Source of the DNA: Hoeflea sp038900095
GTDB taxonomy: Bacteria; Pseudomonadota; Alphaproteobacteria; Rhizobiales; Rhizobiaceae
Reading direction: 5' to 3'
Assembly: GCF_038900095.1 (NCBI RefSeq)
Contig: NZ_JBBMQQ010000002.1
Coordinates: 372,001 to 436,000, forward strand
DNA length: 64,000 nt
In this document: positions 34,552 to 42,136 of the stretch, piece after piece
How the letters are laid out: each line of letters begins with the position of its first letter
Position numbering within the stretch: position 1 is the first letter of the stretch
Notes under the pieces: model-generated
Databases searched by the model: none
The model's input: the letters and a program-made list of their open reading frames with translations, nothing else
What the model was told of the DNA's origin: nothing
Made by a program: the position numbers and the translations under genes

Positions 34552-35433
34552 ATGGTAGATTTTTCAAAAATTCGCGCAATCGACACGCATACCCATGCCG
34601 AGGAGCCCTGCGGCTGCCACGCGGATGACGGCTATGACGAGCTGCAGACGACGATGGCGAAATATTTCGGCGCGCCCTGGCAGCATCCGCCGACCATTCC
34701 GGAGACCGCGGCGCATTACCGCGAAATGAACATCGCGGCGGTGATTTTTCCCGTCGATGCGGAGCGCGAGACCGGCTATCGCCGCTACAACAACTACGAA
34801 GTCGCCGAGGCGTGCGCCAAGGAAAGCGATATCCTGATCCCGTTCGCCTCGATCGACCCGCACAAGGGCAAGCTTGGTGCCCGCGAAGCGCTTGACCTGG
34901 TGAAGAACCACGGTGTCCAGGGCTTCAAGTTCCACCCGACCATGCAGGGCTTCTACCCCAATGACCGGATGGCCTACGATCTCTACGAGGCGATTGCGGA
35001 AACCGGTAAGCCGGCACTGTTTCACACCGGCCAGACCGGTGTCGGATCGGGCATGAAGGGTGGCAACGGCATGCGGCTGAAATACTCGAACCCGATGTAT
35101 ATCGACGATGTGGCGGTCGACTTCCCCGACATGCCGATCATTCTCGCGCATCCCTCGTTCCCGTGGCAGGAAGAGGCGTTGTCGATCGCGACCCACAAGC
35201 CCAATGTCTTTATCGACCTCTCCGGCTGGTCGCCGAAATACTTCCCGCCGATCCTTGTCCGTTATGCCAACACGCTCTTGAAAAAGAAGATGCTGTTTGG
35301 TTCGGACTGGCCGATGATTGCTCCGGAGAAATGGCTGGATGCCTTCGACAAGGCCGACTTCAAGGAAGAGGTGCGCCCGCTGATCCTGAAGGAAAATGCC
35401 ATGCGGCTGCTGGGCGTGTCCGGAAGCAAGTAG
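34552..35433 (+). CDS. Amidohydrolase-family protein, possible 4-hydroxyphenyl-beta-ketoacyl-CoA hydrolase
   Basis: A 293-residue amidohydrolase-2 TIM barrel. It has the metal-binding AIDTHTHAEEP near the N-terminus, VQGFKFHPTMQGFYPND, FHTGQTG, IILAHPSFPWQEEAL and the C-terminal metal Asp in MLFGSDWPMI. Proteins of this family, placed beside hydroxycinnamate CoA ligase, hydratase and dehydrogenase genes, are annotated as 4-hydroxyphenyl-beta-ketoacyl-CoA hydrolases in anaerobic and phototrophic coumarate degraders. That would complete side-chain shortening to the hydroxybenzoate. The alternative is a decarboxylase of the gamma-resorcylate type. It starts 7 bp after the ligase stop and ends the operon. 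Confidence 0.83.
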   Translation: MVDFSKIRAIDTHTHAEEPCGCHADDGYDELQTTMAKYFGAPWQHPPTIPETAAHYREMNIAAVIFPVDAERETGYRRYNNYEVAEACAKESDILIPFASIDPHKGKLGAREALDLVKNHGVQGFKFHPTMQGFYPNDRMAYDLYEAIAETGKPALFHTGQTGVGSGMKGGNGMRLKYSNPMYIDDVAVDFPDMPIILAHPSFPWQEEALSIATHKPNVFIDLSGWSPKYFPPILVRYANTLLKKKMLFGSDWPMIAPEKWLDAFDKADFKEEVRPLILKENAMRLLGVSGSK

Positions 35434-35493
35434 GGCCGGGTTTCAGGTGTTTGCGGGCGCGTGCTCGCGCGCGCGCAGCCACGTTGCTTGCGG

Positions 35494-35844
35494 TTATTTT
35501 GAACGTGGCCGCATCAGCGATTGCAGTGTGTAGACCAGAATGGCGGTGCCGACAGCGCCCAGAGCTGCGACTCCCAGAAGCACGATCAGATCAATCGGCC
35601 CGCCGATATCGTTGAACCCGGAATGGGTCATCACTTGCACAAACAGCACTGCGGCGATTGCACCGAACGGCATAGAAAGCTGTGCCAGCAGGAACTTCCG
35701 CATCGACATCGAGCGGTCGCGGATCAGCACATAGAGATAGGCAACGGTTATCAACACGGCGGCAACTACCATGGCCCAGAACAGGCCGCGGCCGAAAATT
35801 TCCTCGAACACCGCGATCAGGGTAGTGAAGGTCAGGTCTTTCAT
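35494..35844 (-). CDS. Small polytopic membrane protein next to the sulfide oxidoreductase
   Basis: A 116-residue protein with three probable membrane helices (about 18-40, 53-72 and 83-107) and short charged ends. I recognise no catalytic motif; it resembles a family of uncharacterised alphaproteobacterial inner-membrane proteins. It starts 10 bp after the stop of the flavoprotein gene with GGAGACCGCC before the ATG, so the two are co-transcribed. A role as membrane anchor or quinone-side partner of the flavoprotein is possible but not shown. Confidence 0.75.
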   Translation of the reverse strand: MKDLTFTTLIAVFEEIFGRGLFWAMVVAAVLITVAYLYVLIRDRSMSMRKFLLAQLSMPFGAIAAVLFVQVMTHSGFNDIGGPIDLIVLLGVAALGAVGTAILVYTLQSLMRPRSK

Positions 35845-35854
35845 GGCGGTCTCC

Positions 35855-37168
35855 TCAGGCCTTGCCGCGCAGCATGGCGTTGTATGTGGCTTTCAGCGCC
35901 ACTTCTTCCATCAGCCAACTGATCCAGAGTTCTTCCAGCGGCGAGATGATGCCAGGGAAGGAAGGTGTCAGATTGTTCTGGTAATCGAATTCGACCAGCA
36001 TGGCCCGGCCGATGCGGGTGATCATCGGGCAGGAGGTATAGCCATTGTAGATCGCGGTGCCTTCGCGGCCTTCAATCGCTGCCACCAGATGATCTTCGAC
36101 CACCGGAACCTGCCATTTCACCGAAGCCGCGGTCTTGCCCTTGGGCACACCGGCGACGTCGCCGAGCGCGAAAACCTCCGGATAACGCAGGTGCTGAAGT
36201 GTCTGCATGTCGACTTCAACCCAGCCCTGGCCGATCCATTTGTCGGCCCATGACAGACCCGACTGGCGCACCACATCCGGTGCCCGCTGTGGCGGGATGA
36301 CATGCAGATAGTCATAGCCCATCTCGGTGTCGCCCTCAGGCGTGGCAAAGGTGGCGATCCTCTTGCCGGGCTCGATTGCCTTGAGCACATGGCTGTAGGC
36401 AGGCTCGATGCCGCGGTCGTCAAACAGCATCCGTACCTTTTCCGACACGATCGGCACGCCGAACAGGCTTTCGTTGTTGGATGCGTAAATGATTTCGCTC
36501 TTGCCGGCATTGCCTGCGGTGCGGGCAATGTCATCGATCAGGAAGGCATGCTTGAGCGGTGCGCCCGCGCATTTCATTTCGGTCGCCGGGCGGGTGAAAA
36601 TTCCAACGCCGCCGTCTTCGGTAAACTTCTGGGCGGCCTTCCAGGTGCTGGCGGCATAATCCGCCCCGTTGTAAAGCGACCCAATGCCGTTCGTGCCAAT
36701 CAGGTCCGGCGAAAATCCCTCGATTGCATCATTGTCCAGAACCAGTCCGGGCGCGACGACGAGAAAGTCATACGCGATTGTCTGGCCGCCTGAGGTGGTG
36801 ACGGTCCGGGCTTCAGGATCGATGCCGGCAGCGGCCTCGTTGATGTAGCTGATCCCCTTGGGCAACCAGTCGGTGGTCTTGCTCTGGGTGTAGGAGGCTG
36901 GTTTCAGCCCGGCGGCCACAAGTGTCAGTCCGGGCTGATAAAGGTGCTCCTTGCTGGCGTCGAGAATGGTGATGGCAGCGCCGTCGAGCCGGTCGACCAA
37001 CCGGTTGACCAGTGCCGTGCCGGCTGCACCTGCTCCGATGATCACCACGCGCGCGGACGTCTTGACCGGCGCAGCTCCAGCGGGACCGCTGATGGCGGCA
37101 GCGGCTATTCCGCTTGCGGCGAGGCCCAGAAACATGCGTCTCGATGTTGCAAAGTCTGAATCGGTCAT
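35855..37168 (-). CDS. Sulfide:quinone oxidoreductase-like flavoprotein with Tat signal
   Basis: A 437-residue FAD protein of the SQR/flavocytochrome c sulfide dehydrogenase family. A Tat signal (TSRRMFLGLAASGIAAAAISGPAGA) precedes the FAD-binding VVIIGAGAAGTALVNRL. Two candidate redox cysteines stand in TEMKCAGAPLKHAF and YTSCPMI, the usual SQR positions, and FALGDVAGVPKGKTAASVKWQ completes the FAD site. It would oxidise sulfide in the periplasm and reduce quinone. The start at 37168 opens MTDSDFATSRRMF after AGGATACC. An FNR-type box lies 58 bp upstream, and the neighbour is the cytochrome bd operon. Confidence 0.87.
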   Translation of the reverse strand: MTDSDFATSRRMFLGLAASGIAAAAISGPAGAAPVKTSARVVIIGAGAAGTALVNRLVDRLDGAAITILDASKEHLYQPGLTLVAAGLKPASYTQSKTTDWLPKGISYINEAAAGIDPEARTVTTSGGQTIAYDFLVVAPGLVLDNDAIEGFSPDLIGTNGIGSLYNGADYAASTWKAAQKFTEDGGVGIFTRPATEMKCAGAPLKHAFLIDDIARTAGNAGKSEIIYASNNESLFGVPIVSEKVRMLFDDRGIEPAYSHVLKAIEPGKRIATFATPEGDTEMGYDYLHVIPPQRAPDVVRQSGLSWADKWIGQGWVEVDMQTLQHLRYPEVFALGDVAGVPKGKTAASVKWQVPVVEDHLVAAIEGREGTAIYNGYTSCPMITRIGRAMLVEFDYQNNLTPSFPGIISPLEELWISWLMEEVALKATYNAMLRGKA

Positions 37169-37225
37169 TCTGGGTATCCTCCAAAACATATTCCGCATTG
37201 ATGTCACAGGTTTCTGCGCTGCGGG

Positions 37226-37239
37226 TTGATCTGGGTCAA
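37226..37239. promoter_or_regulatory. FNR/FnrL-type box upstream of the sulfide oxidoreductase
   Basis: TTGATCTGGGTCAA differs by one base from the consensus TTGAT-N4-ATCAA. It lies 58-71 bp before the flavoprotein start and suggests oxygen-dependent control. Confidence 0.6.
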
Positions 37240-37291
37240 AATGCATTCGTATATCCAAATTCTTTTATAGACGTCTCGATTTGCCGACACG

Positions 37292-37320
37292 AAAAAGGGC
37301 GCCGCAATGGTGCGGCGCCC
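37292..37320 (-). terminator. Rho-independent terminator of the cydABX operon
   Basis: On the minus strand GGGCGCCGCA and TGCGGCGCCC form a perfect 10-bp GC-rich stem with a 4-base loop (CCAT), followed directly by TTTTTC. It begins about 30 bp after the cydX stop. Confidence 0.92.
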
Positions 37321-37351
37321 TTCAAACTCAGGGTAATCAATGGCAGATGAT

Positions 37352-37495
37352 TTAGCGCTGTGCGCCGCCCTTCCGGCCGTGTTCGCCTTGATCATTTATA
37401 ATGCGACTGTCTTCCTGCAGTTCCAGCCACATTGCGTTGACGACGGCGAACATTGCGGCCAGCGGAAGACCGAGCAACCAGGCGAAATACCACAT
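37352..37495 (-). CDS. cydX: Cytochrome bd oxidase small subunit CydX
   Basis: A 47-residue single-span membrane protein starting MWYFAWLLGLPLAAMF, which matches the MWYFAW-x-LG opening of CydX/YbgT. The sequence WLELQEDS follows the helix, as in the family, and the tail is charged. It lies 16 bp after cydB with AGGAGG before the ATG. CydX binds the CydAB core and stabilises the haems. Confidence 0.92.
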   Translation of the reverse strand: MWYFAWLLGLPLAAMFAVVNAMWLELQEDSRIINDQGEHGRKGGAQR

Positions 37496-37511
37496 ATCTT
37501 GATCCTCCTGA

Positions 37512-38675
37512 TCAGTAGACGGAGTGAGAGTTGTCGGAGACATCGGCCTCGGTGACCTTGCCCCACAGCACTTTGTAGACCCATGCCGTGTAGGCCAGGA
37601 TCAGCGGCATGAAGATTGCAGTCGACACCAGCATGACGAACAGGGTCAGGTGGGACGATGAGCTGTTCCAGACCGTCAGCGACGAGCGCGGATCGGACGA
37701 GGACGGCATGATGAACGGGAACATGGTGAGCCCGACAGACGAGATCACGCCGAGGATTGCCATCTTGGAGAACAGCAGTGTCGAGACTTCACGTCCGGCT
37801 CGCAGACCGGCAAATGTCAGCAGGCCACCGACGATGCCCATAATCGGAGCAATGGCGATCCATGGACGATCCGCATAGGAGGTCAGCCAGCTCGCAGTCT
37901 TTTCAACCTCGAAATGCAGCGGATTGGACGGGCCACCCGTCACATAGTCACCAACAATGCGATAACCGTCGATGCCCACAGCCAGCCACACACCAGCCAG
38001 CACGTAAGCTGCAATGGCGACCAGGGCCGCGGTGGAACCAAAACGGCGGGCCCGGTCACGAACAGTGCCTTCGGCCTTCAGCGTCAGCCAGGCACCGCCA
38101 TGCATGACCAGCATGGACAGCGATACCACGCCAGCCAGCAGGGAGAATGGATCCAGCAGGCCGATGAACTTTGTGTACCAAGCCCCCTCGTAGATGGTGT
38201 GCAAATCATCGGTGAAATGGAACGGCACGCCCTGGATCACGTTGCCGACGGCGACGCCGAACAGCAGGGCCGGGATCGCGCCACTGGCAAACAAGGCCCA
38301 GTCCCACGACGTCCGCCAGCGTACATCATCGCGCTTTGAGCGGTACTTGAAGGCCACGGGCCGCACGATGAACGCCGCCAGGATCACGAACATCGCCAGA
38401 TAGAATCCGGAAAACGAGACCGCGTAAAGCGGTGGCCAGGCGGCGAAGATCGCACCACCGCCGAGAATGAACCAGACCTGGTTGCCTTCCCAGACCGGGC
38501 CCACGGTGTTGATCGCCACGCGGCGCTCGACATCGGTTTTGGCGACGAAGGGCAGCAACGCGCCGACGCCCATGTCGAAGCCGTCGGTCAGGGCGAAGCC
38601 GATCAGCAGCACGCCGAGCAGGCCCCACCAGATCACGCGCAAGATGTCATAGTCGATAAGAGTGTGCAGAATCAT
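37512..38675 (-). CDS. cydB: Cytochrome bd quinol oxidase subunit II
   Basis: A 387-residue polytopic membrane protein. It begins with LIDYDILRVIWWGLLGVLLIGFALTDGFDMGVGALLPFV and has the conserved GPVWEGNQVWFILGGGAIFAAWP and MPSSSDPRSSLTVWNSSSSHLTL. It is the partner of CydA in the high-affinity bd oxidase, which reduces oxygen with quinol without pumping protons. It follows cydA by 5 bp and precedes cydX. Confidence 0.97.
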   Translation of the reverse strand: MILHTLIDYDILRVIWWGLLGVLLIGFALTDGFDMGVGALLPFVAKTDVERRVAINTVGPVWEGNQVWFILGGGAIFAAWPPLYAVSFSGFYLAMFVILAAFIVRPVAFKYRSKRDDVRWRTSWDWALFASGAIPALLFGVAVGNVIQGVPFHFTDDLHTIYEGAWYTKFIGLLDPFSLLAGVVSLSMLVMHGGAWLTLKAEGTVRDRARRFGSTAALVAIAAYVLAGVWLAVGIDGYRIVGDYVTGGPSNPLHFEVEKTASWLTSYADRPWIAIAPIMGIVGGLLTFAGLRAGREVSTLLFSKMAILGVISSVGLTMFPFIMPSSSDPRSSLTVWNSSSSHLTLFVMLVSTAIFMPLILAYTAWVYKVLWGKVTEADVSDNSHSVY

Positions 38676-38680
38676 GGTTC

Positions 38681-40291
38681 TTACTCCGCTGGCATGGCGA
38701 TGGCGTCGGCATTCTGCCGGCCGGCCAGCCGTTCATTGTGTCTGATCACCCAGGCGTCGGTTTCCTCGACATCCTGGTAGGGACCCTTGCGGATGTATTT
38801 CAGCATCAGTCCCATCTCGATGACGAAGAGCACGGTGTAGAAGATGACAAAGCCTGCAAGCGTCATCGCCACCTCGGTCATTGACAGCGCCGAGACCGAC
38901 ATGGCTGTCGGCAAGACGCCGTCCACCGTCCAGGGCTGCCGGCCATATTCGGCGACGAACCAGCCCAGTTCGGCGGCAATCCAGGGGGTCGGGATCATCC
39001 AGACGGCCAGATGCAGGGCCGGGCGTGGAAAGTTCATGCGCTTGAAAGAGGCGCGGTAGAAGAAATAGGCCATCGTTGCGATGAAACCGAAACCCAGAGC
39101 CACCATGATCCTGAATGCCCAGAACAGCGGCCAAACCCTGGGGATGGTGTCGTTGGCGGCCTGCACGATTTGTTCGGGCGTCGCCTGTCGCGGATCGTCG
39201 ACATATTTGCGCAACAAGAATGCGAAGCCGAGATCTGCGGAATGCGCCTCGAACCTTGCCAGTTCAGCAGGATCGGCGTTGTCGCGCGTTTCACGGATAT
39301 GCATCAGTGCGTCATAGGCGATGATGCCCGAGCGGATGCGGGTTTCGGCCTGAGTCTCGAGCTCCTCGATGCCGGGAATGGAGGTGGTCAGCGAGCGGGT
39401 GCCGATCAACCCCATCACATAGGGAATGTGGATGGCGTAATGGGTTTCGCGGGCTTCCTGATCGGGAAAGCCGAAGGCGGTAAATGCTGCCGGAGCCGGC
39501 TCGGTTTCCCACATGCCTTCGATGGCCGCGAGTTTCATCTTCTGGCTGTGCGTGGCGCTGTAGCCGGATTCATCACCCAGCAGCACGACCGAGAATGCGG
39601 AAGCCAGTCCGAAAGCCGCGGCGACCGTGATTGACCGCCGGGCCAGTTCAATATGGCGCCCGCGCAGCAGGTACCAGGCCGAGACGCCGAGCACGAAGAC
39701 AGAGGCGGTCACGTAACCGGCCGACACGGTGTGCACGAATTTGGCCTGGGCCACTTCATTGAACAGCACCGCATAGAAATCGGTCATTTCCATGCGCATG
39801 GTCATCGGGTTGAACTCGGCGCCGACCGGATTCTGCATCCAGCCATTGGCGATCAGGATCCACAGGGCCGAAAAATTCGACCCAATCGCCACCAGCCAAG
39901 CCACGGCCAAATGCGCCACCTTGCTCAGCTTGTCCCAGCCAAAGAAGAACAGGCCGACAAAGGTCGCTTCGAGAAAGAACGCCATCAGGCCTTCCATCGC
40001 CAGCGGTGCGCCGAAAATGTCGCCGACATAATGGCTGTAGTAACTCCAGTTCATGCCGAACTGGAACTCCATGGTAATGCCCGTGGCCACACCCAGAGCG
40101 AAGTTGATGCCGAAAAGCATGCCCCAGAACTTCGTCATCTGCCGCCAGATCGGACGGTTGGTCATCACGTAGACCGTCTCCATGATGGCGACGACGACGG
40201 AGAGACCCAGCGTAAGCGGCACGAAGAGGAAGTGATACATAGCCGTCGCGGCAAACTGCAGCCGTGACAACTCGACGATCCCGAATTCCAT
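38681..40291 (-). CDS. cydA: Cytochrome bd quinol oxidase subunit I
   Basis: A 536-residue subunit with MEFGIVELSRLQFAATAMYHFLFVPLTLG, whose His near residue 19 binds haem b595. Further marks are GINFALGVATGITMEFQFGMNWSYYSHYVGDIFGAPLA, KFVHTVSAGYVTASVF (His ligand of haem b558) and GWFVAEYGRQPWTV. The periplasmic Q-loop is of the long, E. coli-like type, which separates it from cyanide-insensitive CIO oxidases. The start at 40291 follows AAGGAGC. An exact FNR consensus lies about 90 bp upstream. Confidence 0.97.
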   Translation of the reverse strand: MEFGIVELSRLQFAATAMYHFLFVPLTLGLSVVVAIMETVYVMTNRPIWRQMTKFWGMLFGINFALGVATGITMEFQFGMNWSYYSHYVGDIFGAPLAMEGLMAFFLEATFVGLFFFGWDKLSKVAHLAVAWLVAIGSNFSALWILIANGWMQNPVGAEFNPMTMRMEMTDFYAVLFNEVAQAKFVHTVSAGYVTASVFVLGVSAWYLLRGRHIELARRSITVAAAFGLASAFSVVLLGDESGYSATHSQKMKLAAIEGMWETEPAPAAFTAFGFPDQEARETHYAIHIPYVMGLIGTRSLTTSIPGIEELETQAETRIRSGIIAYDALMHIRETRDNADPAELARFEAHSADLGFAFLLRKYVDDPRQATPEQIVQAANDTIPRVWPLFWAFRIMVALGFGFIATMAYFFYRASFKRMNFPRPALHLAVWMIPTPWIAAELGWFVAEYGRQPWTVDGVLPTAMSVSALSMTEVAMTLAGFVIFYTVLFVIEMGLMLKYIRKGPYQDVEETDAWVIRHNERLAGRQNADAIAMPAE

Positions 40292-40378
40292 TTGTTGTGC
40301 TCCTTGGAACAGGGGACGCGGAAAAGTCCCCAAATGTATATATGCGAGTTTAGATATACGTAGGCAAACAGGTCAACC

Positions 40379-40392
40379 TTGATGTGGATCAA
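40379..40392. promoter_or_regulatory. Perfect FNR/FnrL box in the cydA promoter
   Basis: TTGATGTGGATCAA is an exact match to TTGAT-N4-ATCAA. On the minus strand a TATATC -10-like element lies at 40353-40358. This places the box about 41 bp before the likely start point, the position of an activating class II FNR site. Confidence 0.8.
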
Positions 40393-40444
40393 TTAACTTG
40401 CATTGGGGATGTGGCTTTGAGCCGCACACATTCGACTGGCGATA

Positions 40445-42136
40445 TCATTGCGCCCCTCTGCCTGTCTGGTCCAGCCTGAGAACACGGTCAGCCCACCGGG
40501 TTTCGACCGTGCGGTGTGATGCGGTCAGGATGGCGGCTTCAGGCAGGTAGGCCCGGATTCCTTCAAGAACAGCCAGCGCCGTGGCCTCGTCCAGCCCTTC
40601 GGTCGGCTCATCGAGCAGCAGCAGTTTTGGCCGCCGCAGCAGGCTTCGGGCCAGCACGAGCCTTCGCGTCTCTCCACCCGACAGGCCGGCGCCCATTGGT
40701 CCTAACAGGAATTCGAGCCCGCCCCTGGTGCGGATGACGGTGGCCAGCGACACGGCTTCGAGAGCCTGCCAGAGTTCGGTGTCCGTTGCCTCCGGTGCAC
40801 CAAGCTGCAATGCCTGCCTGATCGTTCCGGCCATCAGGGTGCTGCGTTGCGGCACCAGGGTGAGGACCGCGCGCAATCCGGTCTCGTCCCATTCGGCCAG
40901 CGGGACGGACCCAATGAGTATGCGTCCGCTACCGGCTGGCAGAAGCCGGGCGACGATCAGCAGCAAGGTGCTTTTTCCGGATCCGCTGGCGCCGGTGATG
41001 GCGAGGCTTTCGCCGGCTGCGAGGCTGATGGAGACATGATCGAGAACCTGCCGTGCTGCATCGGCGCGCCGGAACGAGAGGTCTTCGACCAACAGGTCGG
41101 CAGTCTCGCTGGAACGGTTGCCGTGGTGTTGGATTCCGGCCGAAGCGAGATTTTCATTCACCCTTTGCGCGGCAACAGCCATTCGGCCCAGCTCTGCCAT
41201 CGCCCTGCGCAACGGGGCGATTGTTTCCATCAGCGCCAGCGAAGCGAAGAAGCCTATTGCCGCAAGCGCCGGCGTGATGGTGCCTGCCCGGGTCAGCACC
41301 ATGCCCAGCGCTAGTGCGCCCGCTGCCACGATTGTTCCTGTCAGCGAGAGGGCAAATCCGGCGCGCCTTTCAACGCGGTCAAGCCTGTCCCTGTCGGTTT
41401 GCCGTTGGGCGTCGGTCGCCAGTACGGCCTCTCCGCGTTGTGCCAGCTGCCCATAGACGGCGAGATCGCTTCGTGCCCGGATCAGATCGATGAAACCTGA
41501 CCGGAACGCCTGGGCTTTGGCTTCCTCGTTGCGAGACGCGTTGGAGGCAGCGCGGGCGGCGAGATACAGCGTGACAGTGGAGGCAGCAAGAAAACCTGCC
41601 GCGATCCAGAGCGCGACACGGATGTCCACCAGCCACCAAAGTGCCGCGAATGTCAGCATCTGGGCGGCGAGGCCGGCCGCGACCGGCAGGATCAGCCGTA
41701 GCGGCACGCCGTCGAGCGCATCGACATCGGCCATCAGCCGGTTCAGGGCCTGGGGGCCGCGCAACCGGACCAGAAGATCGTGCGGGGCGGAGATGGTGGT
41801 GGCCAGCAGCCGTACCCGGATCGATGTCAGCGCCCGGAGCGTTGCGTCGTGGGTCAGCAATCTCTCGCCATAGCGCGCGGCAGTTCGGCCAAGCGCGAGA
41901 AACCGCACCATGGCGGAGGGCCTGAATACGTCGAAAACCGCGCCCATGCCCGCCAGTCCTGCCGCCGCAGCGGCGGTGATGAACCATCCGGACAGTCCGA
42001 GAAGGGCGATGCCGGCGACCAGCACGGCAAAGCTCAATGCCGCGCCGCGCATCAGCGCGGTTTTCTGATCTGCAAGGATCACCCGGAATATGCGCCACAA
42101 GGAACTCATTCCGCGATCATGGTTGGTCCCGCTCAT
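40445..42136 (-). CDS. cydC: ABC transporter CydC (cytochrome bd assembly, thiol exporter)
   Basis: A 563-residue fused permease-ATPase. Six membrane helices in the N-terminal half (LVAGIALLGLSGWFITAAAAAGLAG, LAAQMLTFAALWWLVDIRVALWIAAG) are followed by an ATPase with Walker A ITGASGSGKST, signature GLSGGETRRLVLARSLL and Walker B LLLLDEPTEGLD. CydDC exports glutathione and cysteine to the periplasm and is needed to assemble bd oxidase. Its ATG overlaps the cydD stop (ATGA). An internal start at residue 10 (MSSLWR) is possible. Confidence 0.93.
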   Translation of the reverse strand: MSGTNHDRGMSSLWRIFRVILADQKTALMRGAALSFAVLVAGIALLGLSGWFITAAAAAGLAGMGAVFDVFRPSAMVRFLALGRTAARYGERLLTHDATLRALTSIRVRLLATTISAPHDLLVRLRGPQALNRLMADVDALDGVPLRLILPVAAGLAAQMLTFAALWWLVDIRVALWIAAGFLAASTVTLYLAARAASNASRNEEAKAQAFRSGFIDLIRARSDLAVYGQLAQRGEAVLATDAQRQTDRDRLDRVERRAGFALSLTGTIVAAGALALGMVLTRAGTITPALAAIGFFASLALMETIAPLRRAMAELGRMAVAAQRVNENLASAGIQHHGNRSSETADLLVEDLSFRRADAARQVLDHVSISLAAGESLAITGASGSGKSTLLLIVARLLPAGSGRILIGSVPLAEWDETGLRAVLTLVPQRSTLMAGTIRQALQLGAPEATDTELWQALEAVSLATVIRTRGGLEFLLGPMGAGLSGGETRRLVLARSLLRRPKLLLLDEPTEGLDEATALAVLEGIRAYLPEAAILTASHRTVETRWADRVLRLDQTGRGAQ

